Part shown: positions 8,261-17,751 of the stretch, piece after piece
Layout: each line of letters begins with the position of its first letter
How positions within the stretch are numbered: the first letter of the stretch is position 1
NCBI GenBank assembly: GCA_900546395.1
Contig: URDD01000026.1
Span: 1-32,398 of the forward strand
Direction of reading: 5' to 3'
DNA: 32,398 nt
Source of the DNA: an uncultured Bacteroidales bacterium
Lineage (GTDB): Bacteria > Bacteroidota > Bacteroidia > Bacteroidales > UBA932
Notes under the pieces: generated by a model
The model's input: only the letters and a program-made list of their open reading frames with translations
Told to the model about the DNA's origin: nothing
Database searches by the model: none
Position numbers and translations under genes: made by a program

Positions 8261-10555
8261 ATGATGAACAGATTTACTACAATTCTCATATCGGCGGCTG
8301 CCATGCTTACTGGGCTGTCTGTTTCCGGCCAGCCATTGCAGCCTGTCGATTATGTCAATCCTCTTATGGGTACAGATTCAAAGGTATCATTCTCCAACGG
8401 AAACACTACACCGATAATTTCTCTCCCATGGGGAATGAACAGCTGGATTCCGCAGACAGGAAAAATGGGAGACGGCTGGTCTTATACTTATGATGCGGAC
8501 AAAATCCGAGGTTTCAAGCAGACACACAGGCCAAGCCCGTGGATTAACGACTACGGACAGTTTTCACTGATGCCGGTCACGGGCAGGCTGGTTATAGACG
8601 AGGAGCGCAGGGCGTCATGGTTTACACATAAGGCCGAGGTATCCACTCCGTACTACTACAGTGTATATCTTTCCGAATATGACTGTACTACCGAGATAAC
8701 TCCTACCGAAAGATGTGCTTACTTCAGATTCTCGTTCCCTAAGACCGATGAAGCCTATGTCATTGTTGACGCGTATGACAGAGGTTCTTATGTAAAGGTC
8801 ATTCCGGAGCAGAACAGGATAGTGGGATATTCCACACGCAACAGCGGCGGAGTACCCGGCAATTTCCGCAACTGGTTTATCATAGAGTTTGACAGGCCGT
8901 TTGAATTCAACAAGGTATGGGCTGACTACCATACAGTTGAAGAACATATGAATCTGGAGTCTAATCATGTCGGAGCCGTAATCGGTTTCAAGACATCCCA
9001 TCGCGGAGAGCAGGTGCACGCAAAAGTGGCTTCTTCGTTCATCAGCCTTGAGCAGGCTGAAATAAACCTGAAGGAAATCGGAGACAAATCCTTCGATCAG
9101 GTGAAGCAGGAAGGCAGAAATGTATGGAACGATGTGCTCGGCAGAATAGAAGTGGAAGATGATGATGTTGACAGGCTCAGGACATTCTACTCCTGCCTTT
9201 ACAGGTCGGTGCTGTTCCCGAGAAACTTTTCGGAAATCAATGCCGGAGGACAGGTGGTTCACTACAGCCCTTATAACGGAGAAGTTCTTCCTGGCTATAT
9301 GTTTACTGATACCGGATTCTGGGATACGTTCCGCTGTCTCTTCCCTTTGGTGAACCTTGTTTATCCTTCAATGGGAGAGAAGATGCAGGAGGGTCTGCTT
9401 AACACATATCTCGAGAGCGGCTTCTTCCCTGAATGGGCAAGTCCTGGCCATCGCGGATGCATGATAGGCAACAATTCCGCTTCCATAGTGGCTGATGCAT
9501 ATTTGAAAGGAATCACAAAGGCAGATGCGGAAAAGATGTATGAAGGCCTTATCAAAGGAGCTAACAACGTACATCCGAGAATAGCATCTACTGGACGGTA
9601 CGGATACCAGTATTACAACAAGCTTGGCTATGTCCCGTACAATGTGGGGATAAACGAGAATGTGGCACGTACCCTTGAATACGCTTATGATGACTGGTGC
9701 ATATACCGTATGGGACAGAAGCTCGGCAGACCAGAAGAGGAAACCGGCATATACAGGGATAGGAGCCTGAATTACAGGAATGTCTTTGACAAGGAAACAA
9801 GACTGATGCGGGGTCGTAATGAAGACGGAACCTTCCAGTCCCCGTTCAACCCGTTCAAGTGGGGAGATGCCTTTACTGAAGGAAACAGCTGGCATTATAC
9901 CTGGTCTGTATTCCATGATGTTCAGGGACTTATCGATCTGATGGGTGGAAAAGACGTCTTTGTAAGGCAGCTCGATACGGTATTTTCTCTTCCCCCTGTG
10001 TTTGATGACAGTTATTACGGAGGCGTGATTCACGAAATCCGTGAGATGGAAGTGATGAATATGGGTAACTATGCCCACGGAAACCAGCCTATACAGCACA
10101 TGATATATTTGTATAACTATGCCGGTCAGCCTTGGAAGGCGCAATACTGGCTCAGGGAGGTGATGACGCGTTTCTATAAACCGGATCCTGACGGATACTG
10201 TGGTGACGAGGATAATGGCCAGACTTCCGCTTGGTATGTATTCACGGCTCTGGGTTTCTATCCTGTATGTCCGGGCAGCGACGAGTATGTGATGGGTGCT
10301 CCGTTCTTCAAGAAAGCTGTAATCAACCTTGAGAACGGTAAAAAGGTGCTGATTTCTGCTCCTGAAAACAGCGATTCCAACAGGTATATCAAGTCAATGC
10401 AACTGAACGGGAAGAAATACACCGCCAACTATCTGAAGTATGGCGATCTGGTGAAAGGAGCCGATCTCAGGTTCGTGATGGATGATGTCCCTTCAAAGAC
10501 CAGAGGAACTTCAGATTCCGACTTCCCTTATTCGCTTTCAAGAGACAACAAATGA
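8261..10555 (+). CDS. GH92 exo-alpha-mannosidase, alpha-1,2 type
   Basis: Calcium-dependent inverting exo-alpha-mannosidase. An SPI-type signal peptide (ending near SVSGQ, no lipobox) sends it to the periplasm. The N-terminal GH92 signature VDYVNPLMGT is followed by GDGWSYTYDADKIRGFKQTH. Catalytic positions: E540 in TEGNSW (general acid), D649 and D651 in GDEDNGQ (base region), and an H591-E592 pair in VIHEIREM. The spacings E to HE (51) and E to D (109) match the published residues of the Bacteroides thetaiotaomicron alpha-1,2-mannosidase BT3990 (E533, H584/E585, D642/D644, from memory), where the HE pair sets alpha-1,2 specificity. Two adjacent ATGs (8261, 8264) are both usable. It is 764 residues, intact, 11 bp after susD and 10 bp before the next GH92. 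Linkage specificity is inferred; family membership is firm. Confidence 0.95.
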   Translation: MMNRFTTILISAAAMLTGLSVSGQPLQPVDYVNPLMGTDSKVSFSNGNTTPIISLPWGMNSWIPQTGKMGDGWSYTYDADKIRGFKQTHRPSPWINDYGQFSLMPVTGRLVIDEERRASWFTHKAEVSTPYYYSVYLSEYDCTTEITPTERCAYFRFSFPKTDEAYVIVDAYDRGSYVKVIPEQNRIVGYSTRNSGGVPGNFRNWFIIEFDRPFEFNKVWADYHTVEEHMNLESNHVGAVIGFKTSHRGEQVHAKVASSFISLEQAEINLKEIGDKSFDQVKQEGRNVWNDVLGRIEVEDDDVDRLRTFYSCLYRSVLFPRNFSEINAGGQVVHYSPYNGEVLPGYMFTDTGFWDTFRCLFPLVNLVYPSMGEKMQEGLLNTYLESGFFPEWASPGHRGCMIGNNSASIVADAYLKGITKADAEKMYEGLIKGANNVHPRIASTGRYGYQYYNKLGYVPYNVGINENVARTLEYAYDDWCIYRMGQKLGRPEEETGIYRDRSLNYRNVFDKETRLMRGRNEDGTFQSPFNPFKWGDAFTEGNSWHYTWSVFHDVQGLIDLMGGKDVFVRQLDTVFSLPPVFDDSYYGGVIHEIREMEVMNMGNYAHGNQPIQHMIYLYNYAGQPWKAQYWLREVMTRFYKPDPDGYCGDEDNGQTSAWYVFTALGFYPVCPGSDEYVMGAPFFKKAVINLENGKKVLISAPENSDSNRYIKSMQLNGKKYTANYLKYGDLVKGADLRFVMDDVPSKTRGTSDSDFPYSLSRDNK

Positions 10556-10565
10556 ATTCCGTAAG

Positions 10566-12882
10566 ATGAAAATCAGATTCATATCACTTTTAGGTATTCT
10601 GGTAACGGCTCCGCTTGTGATGTCTGCGGAGCCTGCCGGATATGTCAACCCGATTATTGGTACCAATGGTATGGGGCACACTTTCCCCGGTGCGTGCGTC
10701 CCGTTCGGTGCAGTGCAGTTAAGTCCTGATACAGACAATGTCCCTCATAACATAGATGGAAAATATCAGAAAGAGACTTACAGGTATTGTGCCGGCTATC
10801 AGTATGGAGACAGCACAATAGTAGGCTTCAGCCATACCCATTTGAGCGGTACTGGACATTCCGATCTTGGTGATATACTCCTGATGCCAACTGCCGGCCA
10901 GTTGAAACGCACCGGATTCAGGATATCGTTCACGGTTCCGCCACTGTACTGAAAAAGCGTCCCCCGGCTTTTATGAGGTAGTGCTTGACGACTACGGCAT
11001 AAAGGCTGAGCTTACAGCTACGGAAAGGGTGGGAGTACACCGATATTCTTTTCCGAAAGGAGTTGACGGGCACATCATTCTTGACCTTGCGCACGGTATC
11101 TACAATTACGAAGGAAAGACTTTGTGGTCCGTGCTCAGGGTCGAAAATGATACTTTGGTAACGGGCTACAGAATTACCAACGGATGGGCCAGGACCAACT
11201 ACACTTATTTTGCTATGTCATTCTCCATGCCTGTTTCCGAGTATGGCTATAAGGATCGGTCAGGTGTTCCGTACAGCGGATTCTGGAGGAGATTCGGTCT
11301 TGAGAAGAATTTTCCAGAGATAGCAGGAAGAGATGTTGCCGCATGGTTCGCTTTCGACAATTCCGATTCTTCGGTGATAGAGGTGAAGGTGGCTCTTTCT
11401 GCCGTCAGCACTGAAGGCGCCTTGAAAAATCTTGAGGCCGAGACCGGAGATCTTGGTTTTGACGAGATAGCATCCAGGGCACGAAGCCGATGGAATGAGG
11501 AACTGATGCAGTTTGAGGTAGAGGGGACTGACGACCAGAAAGCTATGTTCTACACATCCTTGTACCATACGATGATAAATCCGTCGGTGTATATGGATGT
11601 AGATGGAAGCTACAGAGGACTGGACCACAATATCCATAAGGCAGAAGGCTTTACCAACTATACCGTATTTTCACTCTGGGATACCTATCGTGCGGAGCAT
11701 CCGTTCCTGAATCTTTTCAAGCCTGAGCGCAATGCGGATATGGTCCGCTCGATGATAGAACACCAGAAGCAGAGCGTCCACGGAATGCTGCCGGTATGGA
11801 GTCTCATGGGCAATGAGAACTGGTGTATGAGCGGCTATCATTCGGTGTCCGTACTTGCTGACGCAATAGTCAGCGGTGTCTGCGGCGACTCTTGTGGAGA
11901 AGCTCTGAAAGCGATGACAAGCACTGCTGAAGTACCTTATTATGAAGGCCTTGCCGACTATATGAAACTCGGATATGTACCTCTAGACAAATCAGGCACG
12001 GCAGCATCCACCACTCTCGAATATTCCTATGACGACTGGGCCATATACAGGACCGCACTTGCGGAAGGCAGGAAGGATATAGCTGAGAAATACAGGCAGA
12101 GGGCGTTGAATTACAGGAATATATATGATCGTGAGACAGGATTTGCGAGACCCCGTTTTTCAAGCGGGGAGTTCAAGCCTGGTTTTAACGCTCTCCAGAC
12201 CTACGGAGAAGGTTTCATAGAAGGCAATTCATGGAATTTTTCTTTCCATGTACCGCATGATGTCTATGGTATGATGGAGCTGATAGGAGGAGAAAAGGTC
12301 TTTACGGCCAGACTCGACAGTCTTTTCGAGATGCATCTTCCGGAAAAATACTATGAGCATAACGAAGACATTACAGAGTCCTGCCTCGTGGGAGGATATG
12401 TACACGGAAATGAGCCGAGCCACCATATTCCGTACTTGTACGCATGGACGTCTTCTCCGTGGAAGACACAGTCCAAAGTGCGGGAAATCCTTAACAGGAT
12501 GTACAGGAATGACATTGACGGCCTCGGAGGAAACGATGACTGCGGCCAGATGTCCGCGTGGTATCTCTTTTCCGCATTGGGATTCTATCCAGTATGTCCC
12601 GGAACAGGCGAATATGTGCTTGGAGCTCCGTACCTGCCATATATGAAAGTGTATCTCCCCGGAGGAAAGACGCTTGAGATAAAGGCGCCGGGGGTGAGCG
12701 ACAGGAACTGTTATGTCCGCTCGTTCCGCATGAACGGAAAGGATTACGGAAAACTGTATGTCACAAGGGAGGACATTCTTGCCGGAGGAGTATGGGAATT
12801 CTCGATGGGTCCGCGCCCTGACAGGAAAAGAGGGGATGACGATACCTGCAGGCCTTACTCTATGACAGAAAAAGGACAATAA
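10566..12882 (+). pseudogene. GH92 alpha-mannosidase, frameshifted near 10905-10912
   Basis: A second GH92 gene. The ATG at 10566 opens MKIRFISLLGILVTAPLVMSA (signal peptide) and YVNPIIGTNGMGHTFPGA, but this frame hits TGA at 10950. The continuation is in the frame +1 to it: from about 10912 it reads PDSGYRSRF, then ASPGFYEVVLDDYGIKAEL, and stays open to 12882. Compared with the third GH92 (LKPGTHDDHTAGYRS), about five residues are missing at the junction, which fits a small deletion not divisible by three rather than a single inserted base. The rest looks intact: IEGNSW with the acid Glu codon at 12220, HGNEPSHHIPYLY and GGNDDCGQMSAW. The alpha-1,2 HE pair is absent, suggesting another linkage. 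Intact motifs elsewhere imply a recent lesion or an assembly error. It is 10 bp after the first GH92. Confidence 0.85.
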
Positions 12883-12915
12883 CTAAAACTATCAAGACAA
12901 AAATATTGGAACATT

Positions 12916-13713
12916 ATGAACAAGATAACCAAATCTGCCGTCCTGCTGCTGTTTTGCGCCATGACGGTAGCTTGTGCTTCTGGTAGAAGCAATGGAAAAG
13001 GACAGATATCTGCCGAATGGGACAGGTATGATGTCGGGACAGTGACTTTTGAAGACAAGGCTCCGGGAACTGAAGGGTCGGCTATTTATAAAAGAATAAT
13101 CCCTGATCCCGAATCCTATATTTCAGAGCAGGCAAGGACAGTACTCTCAACTTTGTATTTCTCCCCGCAGGACAGCATCACACGTGTGAAGGAGATACAT
13201 TATACCCTGGAGGATACTGACGGCATATCTGCCAAAGGAGGCAGACCTGGAGGATATGTGGACATATTCTACAGCACCCGTCATATAGAGCGTTCTTTCG
13301 CCTGCAATGATACCACAAAACTTTTCTTTGAAACGAGGGGAGTCCTCCTGCACGAGCTTACACATGCGTATCAGCTTGAGCCGCAGGGTATAGGCACCTA
13401 TGGAACCAACCGTACTTTTTGGGCTTTCATAGAAGGTATGGCGGATGCCGTGAGGGTGGCTAACGGCGGCTTCGGTCCTGACGCAAGACCTAAAGGTGGC
13501 AACTATATGGACGGATACCGTACTACCGGATATTTCCTGGTATGGCTCAAGGACAACAAGGATCCGGATTTCCTCAGGAAATTCAACCGCAGTGCACTTG
13601 ATGTAGTGCCTTGGTCATTCGACGGAGCCATAAAGCATATACTTGGAGAAGAATATGATATCGACAGTCTCTGGCATGAGTACCAGGTGGCTGTAGGGGA
13701 TATAAAAGAATAG
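12916..13713 (+). CDS. Basic secretory protein-family metallopeptidase lipoprotein
   Basis: Putative zinc metallopeptidase of the plant/bacterial basic secretory protein family (PF04450-like). The 265 residues start with a lipobox TVAC, Cys20, so it should be membrane anchored and perhaps surface exposed. The zinc motif HELTH lies at 146-150 in a LLHELTHAYQLEP context, followed by FIEGMADAVRV, the family's second hallmark, whose acidic or neighbouring residues should complete the metal site. It sits between two GH92 genes (33 bp after one, 9 bp before the next) and is clearly part of the operon. Together with the calpain-like gene downstream it suggests that the protein part of a mannosylated glycoprotein is also cut. 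The substrate is unknown, and some family members have no proven protease activity. Confidence 0.85.
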   Translation: MNKITKSAVLLLFCAMTVACASGRSNGKGQISAEWDRYDVGTVTFEDKAPGTEGSAIYKRIIPDPESYISEQARTVLSTLYFSPQDSITRVKEIHYTLEDTDGISAKGGRPGGYVDIFYSTRHIERSFACNDTTKLFFETRGVLLHELTHAYQLEPQGIGTYGTNRTFWAFIEGMADAVRVANGGFGPDARPKGGNYMDGYRTTGYFLVWLKDNKDPDFLRKFNRSALDVVPWSFDGAIKHILGEEYDIDSLWHEYQVAVGDIKE

Positions 13714-13722
13714 TTTCCTGAC

Positions 13723-16059
13723 GTGAGAAGGTGTTTTGCAAATATTGTATTGGCAACAGTGTCGCTGACGGTTTTTCCGTTTACGGCACTGTGTGAAGGC
13801 CTGGTAGATTATGTTAATCCGTTTGTCGGGACGGACGGATACGGGAACGTGTATCCAGGAGCCCAGATTCCTTTTGGCGGAATACAGATCAGCCCGGATA
13901 CCGACTCTGATTTCTATGATGCCGCATCCGGATACAAATACAGCCATCCGACGATAATGGGATTCAGTCTTACCCATCTGAGCGGGACCGGCATACCTGA
14001 CCTTGGGGACTTCCTTTTTATTCCTGGGACAGGGAAAATGCATCTCAAGCCCGGAACCCACGATGACCACACTGCAGGTTACAGGTCGGCATATTCGCAC
14101 GACAGGGAATGGGCCTCGCCGGACTACTATGCAGTGGAACTGGATGATTATGGGGTAAAGGCTGAAATGACTTCCGGATTGAGAAGCGGGATATTCCGCT
14201 TTACATATCCTGAGTCTGACAGCTCGTTTGTAATGATAGATATGGATCATACCCTATGGCAGAAGTGCAAGTGGTCCAACCTTCGTATGATAAACGACTC
14301 CACGCTGACGGGCTATAAGCTTGTCAAAGGTTGGGGGCCGGAAAGACATGTGTATTTTGCGGCGGAATTCTCCAGGAAGCCGGACAGCTTCAGGATTATG
14401 CAGAACGGCAAGCCTGTTATATACAACACATCCCGTTTTCGCAGCAGTTATGAGGCTTGGGGAACAGGGCTGATGGCATGTCTGGGCTTCAGAACAGCTG
14501 AAGGGGAGGAGATAACTGTAAAGGTGTCGGTTTCAGCCGTGGATACGGATGGAGCATTGGCGAATATGGAAGAATTGGACGGACTGGATTTCGACTCCCT
14601 GCATTCCAAAGGCGTGGAACTCTGGGAAAAGGAGCTTTCGAAATATGAAGTGAAAGCTGATAGGAAAACCATTGAGACGTTTTACACTTCCGCATACCAT
14701 GCCGCTCTGCATCCTTTTGTTTTCCAAGACTCTGACGGACGTTTCCGTGAATTGGATAAGACTATAGGACAGGCCGAAGGTTTTACGAACTATACCGTAT
14801 TGTCTTTATGGGACACTTACAGGGCATTCCATCCGTGGCTTAATCTGGTAAACCGGGAACTGAATGCCGACATTGCCGCATCTATGCTTGCCCACTACGA
14901 CAGAAGTGTGGAGAAAATGCTTCCAGTATGGTCGTTCTACGGCAACGAGACGTGGTGCATGATAGGCTATCATTCCGTGTCGGTGCTTGCCGATATGATA
15001 GTCAAGGATGTAGAGGAAGTTGATAAGGAGAGGGCGTATGAAGCGATGAAGACCACCGCTATGAATCCGCATTTCGACTGTCTGCCGGAATATATCTCAA
15101 ACGGGTATGTGCCTTTTGACAAGGAAGCGGAATCCGTATCAAAGACCCTTGAATATGCCTATGACGATTTCTGTATCGCACAGGCGGCCAAAGCATTGGG
15201 TAAAGAGGATGACTACAGGTATTTCTTGAACAGGTCTCTTTCTTACCAGACACTGATAGATCCCGAGACAAAGTTCATGAGAGCAAGGGACATAAACGGG
15301 AAATGGCGGACTCCGTTCACTCCTGTGGCATACCAGGGTCCCGGATCAGTCAACGGATGGGGCGATATTACAGAAGGCTTTACAGTTCAATATACATGGT
15401 ATGTCCCTCATGATTTCCAGGGTTATGCGAATATCGCCGGAGAGGACTTCCTGACATCGAGGCTCGACAGCCTTTTCACTGTAGAACTTCCTGAAGACAT
15501 TCCGGGAGCCCATGATATCTGGGGCCGTATAGGGGCTTATTGGCACGGCAATGAACCTTGTCACCACATACCTTACCTGTACAATTATCTCAGACAGCCG
15601 TGGAAATGCCAGAAGAGGGTCAGGGAGATAGCGGAACGCTTCTACGGCAACACTCCGGATGCCCTAAGCGGAAACGATGACTGCGGACAGATGTCGGCGT
15701 GGTTCATGTTCAACTGTATAGGCATTTATCCGGTGGCGCCTTCAAGCAATATATATAATGTCGGCTCTCCGTGTGTGGAAGCTGTTTCCGTAAGGATGAG
15801 CAACGGCAAGTATATAAAGATGACGGCGGAGAACTGGTCTGAAGAGAACGTCTATGTAAAGGACCTCTATGTCAACGGAGTCAAATGGAGCAAATCATAT
15901 CTGACCTACGATAATATAAAGGATGGCGCGGAACTGCGTTTCGTAATGAGCGGAAAACCTGATTACAGACGCGGAGTTTCAAGCAACGACGTGCCGCCGT
16001 CACTGTCTGCTCCTGGAAAGACCATGGAGTACAGAAAACAAGAAACATTAAAACGATAA
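13723..16059 (+). CDS. GH92 exo-alpha-mannosidase, non-alpha-1,2 type
   Basis: Third GH92 enzyme, 778 residues, intact. It starts at GTG 13723, nine bases after the previous stop; this start gives the only complete signal sequence (RRCFANIVLATVSLTVFPFT). Whether the Cys in FTALCEG is lipidated is unclear, as the box is atypical. GH92 landmarks: LVDYVNPFVGTDGYGNVYPG near the N-terminus, FSLTHLSGTG, LDDYGVKAEM, general acid E551 in ITEGFTVQY, HGNEPCHHIPYLY with Glu at 611, and GNDDCGQMSAW with D652/D653. The HE pair that marks alpha-1,2 enzymes is replaced (HDIWGRIGAYWHGNEP region), so it probably cuts alpha-1,3 or another linkage. It resembles the frameshifted second GH92 more than the first, so it may cover part of that gene's role. 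Confidence 0.94.
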   Translation: MRRCFANIVLATVSLTVFPFTALCEGLVDYVNPFVGTDGYGNVYPGAQIPFGGIQISPDTDSDFYDAASGYKYSHPTIMGFSLTHLSGTGIPDLGDFLFIPGTGKMHLKPGTHDDHTAGYRSAYSHDREWASPDYYAVELDDYGVKAEMTSGLRSGIFRFTYPESDSSFVMIDMDHTLWQKCKWSNLRMINDSTLTGYKLVKGWGPERHVYFAAEFSRKPDSFRIMQNGKPVIYNTSRFRSSYEAWGTGLMACLGFRTAEGEEITVKVSVSAVDTDGALANMEELDGLDFDSLHSKGVELWEKELSKYEVKADRKTIETFYTSAYHAALHPFVFQDSDGRFRELDKTIGQAEGFTNYTVLSLWDTYRAFHPWLNLVNRELNADIAASMLAHYDRSVEKMLPVWSFYGNETWCMIGYHSVSVLADMIVKDVEEVDKERAYEAMKTTAMNPHFDCLPEYISNGYVPFDKEAESVSKTLEYAYDDFCIAQAAKALGKEDDYRYFLNRSLSYQTLIDPETKFMRARDINGKWRTPFTPVAYQGPGSVNGWGDITEGFTVQYTWYVPHDFQGYANIAGEDFLTSRLDSLFTVELPEDIPGAHDIWGRIGAYWHGNEPCHHIPYLYNYLRQPWKCQKRVREIAERFYGNTPDALSGNDDCGQMSAWFMFNCIGIYPVAPSSNIYNVGSPCVEAVSVRMSNGKYIKMTAENWSEENVYVKDLYVNGVKWSKSYLTYDNIKDGAELRFVMSGKPDYRRGVSSNDVPPSLSAPGKTMEYRKQETLKR

Positions 16060-16065
16060 TCGATT

Positions 16066-17682
16066 ATGTTAACAGTAAAGAAAGCTAAAAGAAAGACATT
16101 TTTCCGTACAGATGCTGCTCTGCTGTTTCTGGCAGCCGTTTTTGCAGGCTGTTCGGAAAAGCCGGGAGATCCGGGTGCGGATGCCGTCCAGAAATATGCA
16201 AGTGTGGATGAAGGAAACAAGAATATGCCTTGTCCCGGAATCATAATGGCCGAATTCGGAGACTCTCCGGCAGGCTCGGATATCAGCAAACTGGTAGATG
16301 GGGACCCTGCGACTGCGTTCGTGACGTTCAGAAGCGATTTTGACATCACCTTTACAGGCAATTCAGGCTCTGTGGTTCAGGAGTATTCGATAACGGCCGC
16401 ATCCGGCTCACCGGAGAATGCACCCTCGTCCTGGACTCTGAAAGGATCGAATGATGACAAGAAATGGTCGGTAATCGATACCAGGAAAGGAGAGTCATTC
16501 TCTGCAGGGGAAAAGAAAGTCTGGAGAATAGAAGGACCTGAAAGCTACAAGTCCTACAGACTGGATATCACTTCCAACGGCGGCGGTCCGTCAACATCCG
16601 TTGCGGAATGGGTCATGTCAGCCGAGGAGGTTTCGGAGCTGAGGGTGAAAATATATGAGATGCCTGAACTTGCGGGAGTCATAAGTCTGTCCGACTCTAA
16701 CGGATGGTCTTACAGCGACGCCACTCCTATGGGCAAGCACTATGCTGCGGGAAGTTGTCCTGTGACGGAAGCTACGCCTGAACAGCTGAAATGGCTGGCG
16801 GACGCCTCTACGGATGTTGAAATCCCGACATCTGCTGCCGGACTGGGAACCGACGTGAGCTGGTCTGTCCCGACCTTCAAGCTCTATCCTTCAGGAGATC
16901 CGCGTCCGTCGGATGTCAACCAGCACGGTATCGGGGACTGCTGTCTCTGTGCGGTATTTGCATCAATGGCATATATTTATCCTGACTTCATCAAGTCTGT
17001 CATCAAGTCAAAAGGCAACGACATTTACGATATAGCGATGTTTGACCCTATGGGAAAACCCATTACAGTCCAGGTCAATACCACTTGTATTATGAACAGC
17101 AAAGGGGACATCGTGGCTATGTCCGGAAAAGACAATGTGGCCACCTGGGGTACACTGCTTGAGAAAGCCGTGATGAAATGGAACTGCGTATTCAGAAAAA
17201 GCCCTTCTTTAGGCGGTATCGGAACCGAGATTGTGCCTTGTCTGTTTACCGGTGACGGCGGAAGCATAGCCTTCGATAGGGGCAAACTTACCGCAGGACA
17301 GATGGATAAGGTGGTAGATGATCTTCTTGATTACGGAGTCCTGGTAATAGGCGGATTCAATCCGGGAGGCCTTCAGATTAACGACAAGGGCTATGAGACC
17401 GTCAGTGCACATGCTTTCACGTTCATGTACTCCCCGGACCCGGATGCGATGTTCATTATGCGCAATCCTTGGGGCAATAACACAGACAAAGGCGGTGTTG
17501 ACGGTGCGATGGATATCTACGATGACGGTATCATTCCTCCTACCATCGACCTTCGTGTATGTGAGCCTGGCATTGCCGCCAAATACAAGAAGAACCCTCT
17601 TCTTCCTTATATACCGAAGCAGAACTACTCTGCCGGCAGTTTCTGGCTGACACCGGAGATGATGCGCCAGCATGGACTTTGA
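16066..17682 (+). CDS. Calpain-like (C2) cysteine peptidase lipoprotein with discoidin-like domain
   Basis: Predicted papain-fold cysteine peptidase of the calpain family, lipid anchored (lipobox FAGC, Cys29). Residues about 55-190 look like an F5/8 type C (discoidin/CBM32-like) module: SKLVDGDPATAFVT, SWTLKGSNDDKKWSVIDTR and YRLDITSNGGG. The peptidase part has QHGIGDCCLCAVFASM, with Q286 as oxyanion residue six positions before nucleophile C292, then H449 in SAHAFTF and N467 in RNPWGNN. The Cys-to-His distance of 157 residues equals that of mammalian calpain-1 as I remember it (C115, H272), and GDC, HA and RNPWG are the calpain signatures. The usual Trp after the Cys is Cys here. The total is 538 residues. 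It follows the third GH92 by 6 bp. The likely role is peptide-bond cleavage of a glycoprotein substrate at the cell envelope, with the discoidin-like domain holding glycan; the role is inferred. Confidence 0.82.
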   Translation: MLTVKKAKRKTFFRTDAALLFLAAVFAGCSEKPGDPGADAVQKYASVDEGNKNMPCPGIIMAEFGDSPAGSDISKLVDGDPATAFVTFRSDFDITFTGNSGSVVQEYSITAASGSPENAPSSWTLKGSNDDKKWSVIDTRKGESFSAGEKKVWRIEGPESYKSYRLDITSNGGGPSTSVAEWVMSAEEVSELRVKIYEMPELAGVISLSDSNGWSYSDATPMGKHYAAGSCPVTEATPEQLKWLADASTDVEIPTSAAGLGTDVSWSVPTFKLYPSGDPRPSDVNQHGIGDCCLCAVFASMAYIYPDFIKSVIKSKGNDIYDIAMFDPMGKPITVQVNTTCIMNSKGDIVAMSGKDNVATWGTLLEKAVMKWNCVFRKSPSLGGIGTEIVPCLFTGDGGSIAFDRGKLTAGQMDKVVDDLLDYGVLVIGGFNPGGLQINDKGYETVSAHAFTFMYSPDPDAMFIMRNPWGNNTDKGGVDGAMDIYDDGIIPPTIDLRVCEPGIAAKYKKNPLLPYIPKQNYSAGSFWLTPEMMRQHGL

Positions 17683-17751
17683 ACGTCCTTTTCAGAGCTA
17701 AAATAAAACTAAATAACTGATATTAAACATGATATAAAATATTTTAATCGT

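Noticed and set aside
10073..10100. HGNQP instead of HGNEP in the first GH92, considered as a sign of a mannosyl-phosphate hydrolase with its general acid changed to Gln.
   Set aside because: The general acid maps to E540 in TEGNSW, 109 residues before D649, as in BT3990. HGNQPIQHM goes together with the alpha-1,2-type HE motif, so the acid is intact.
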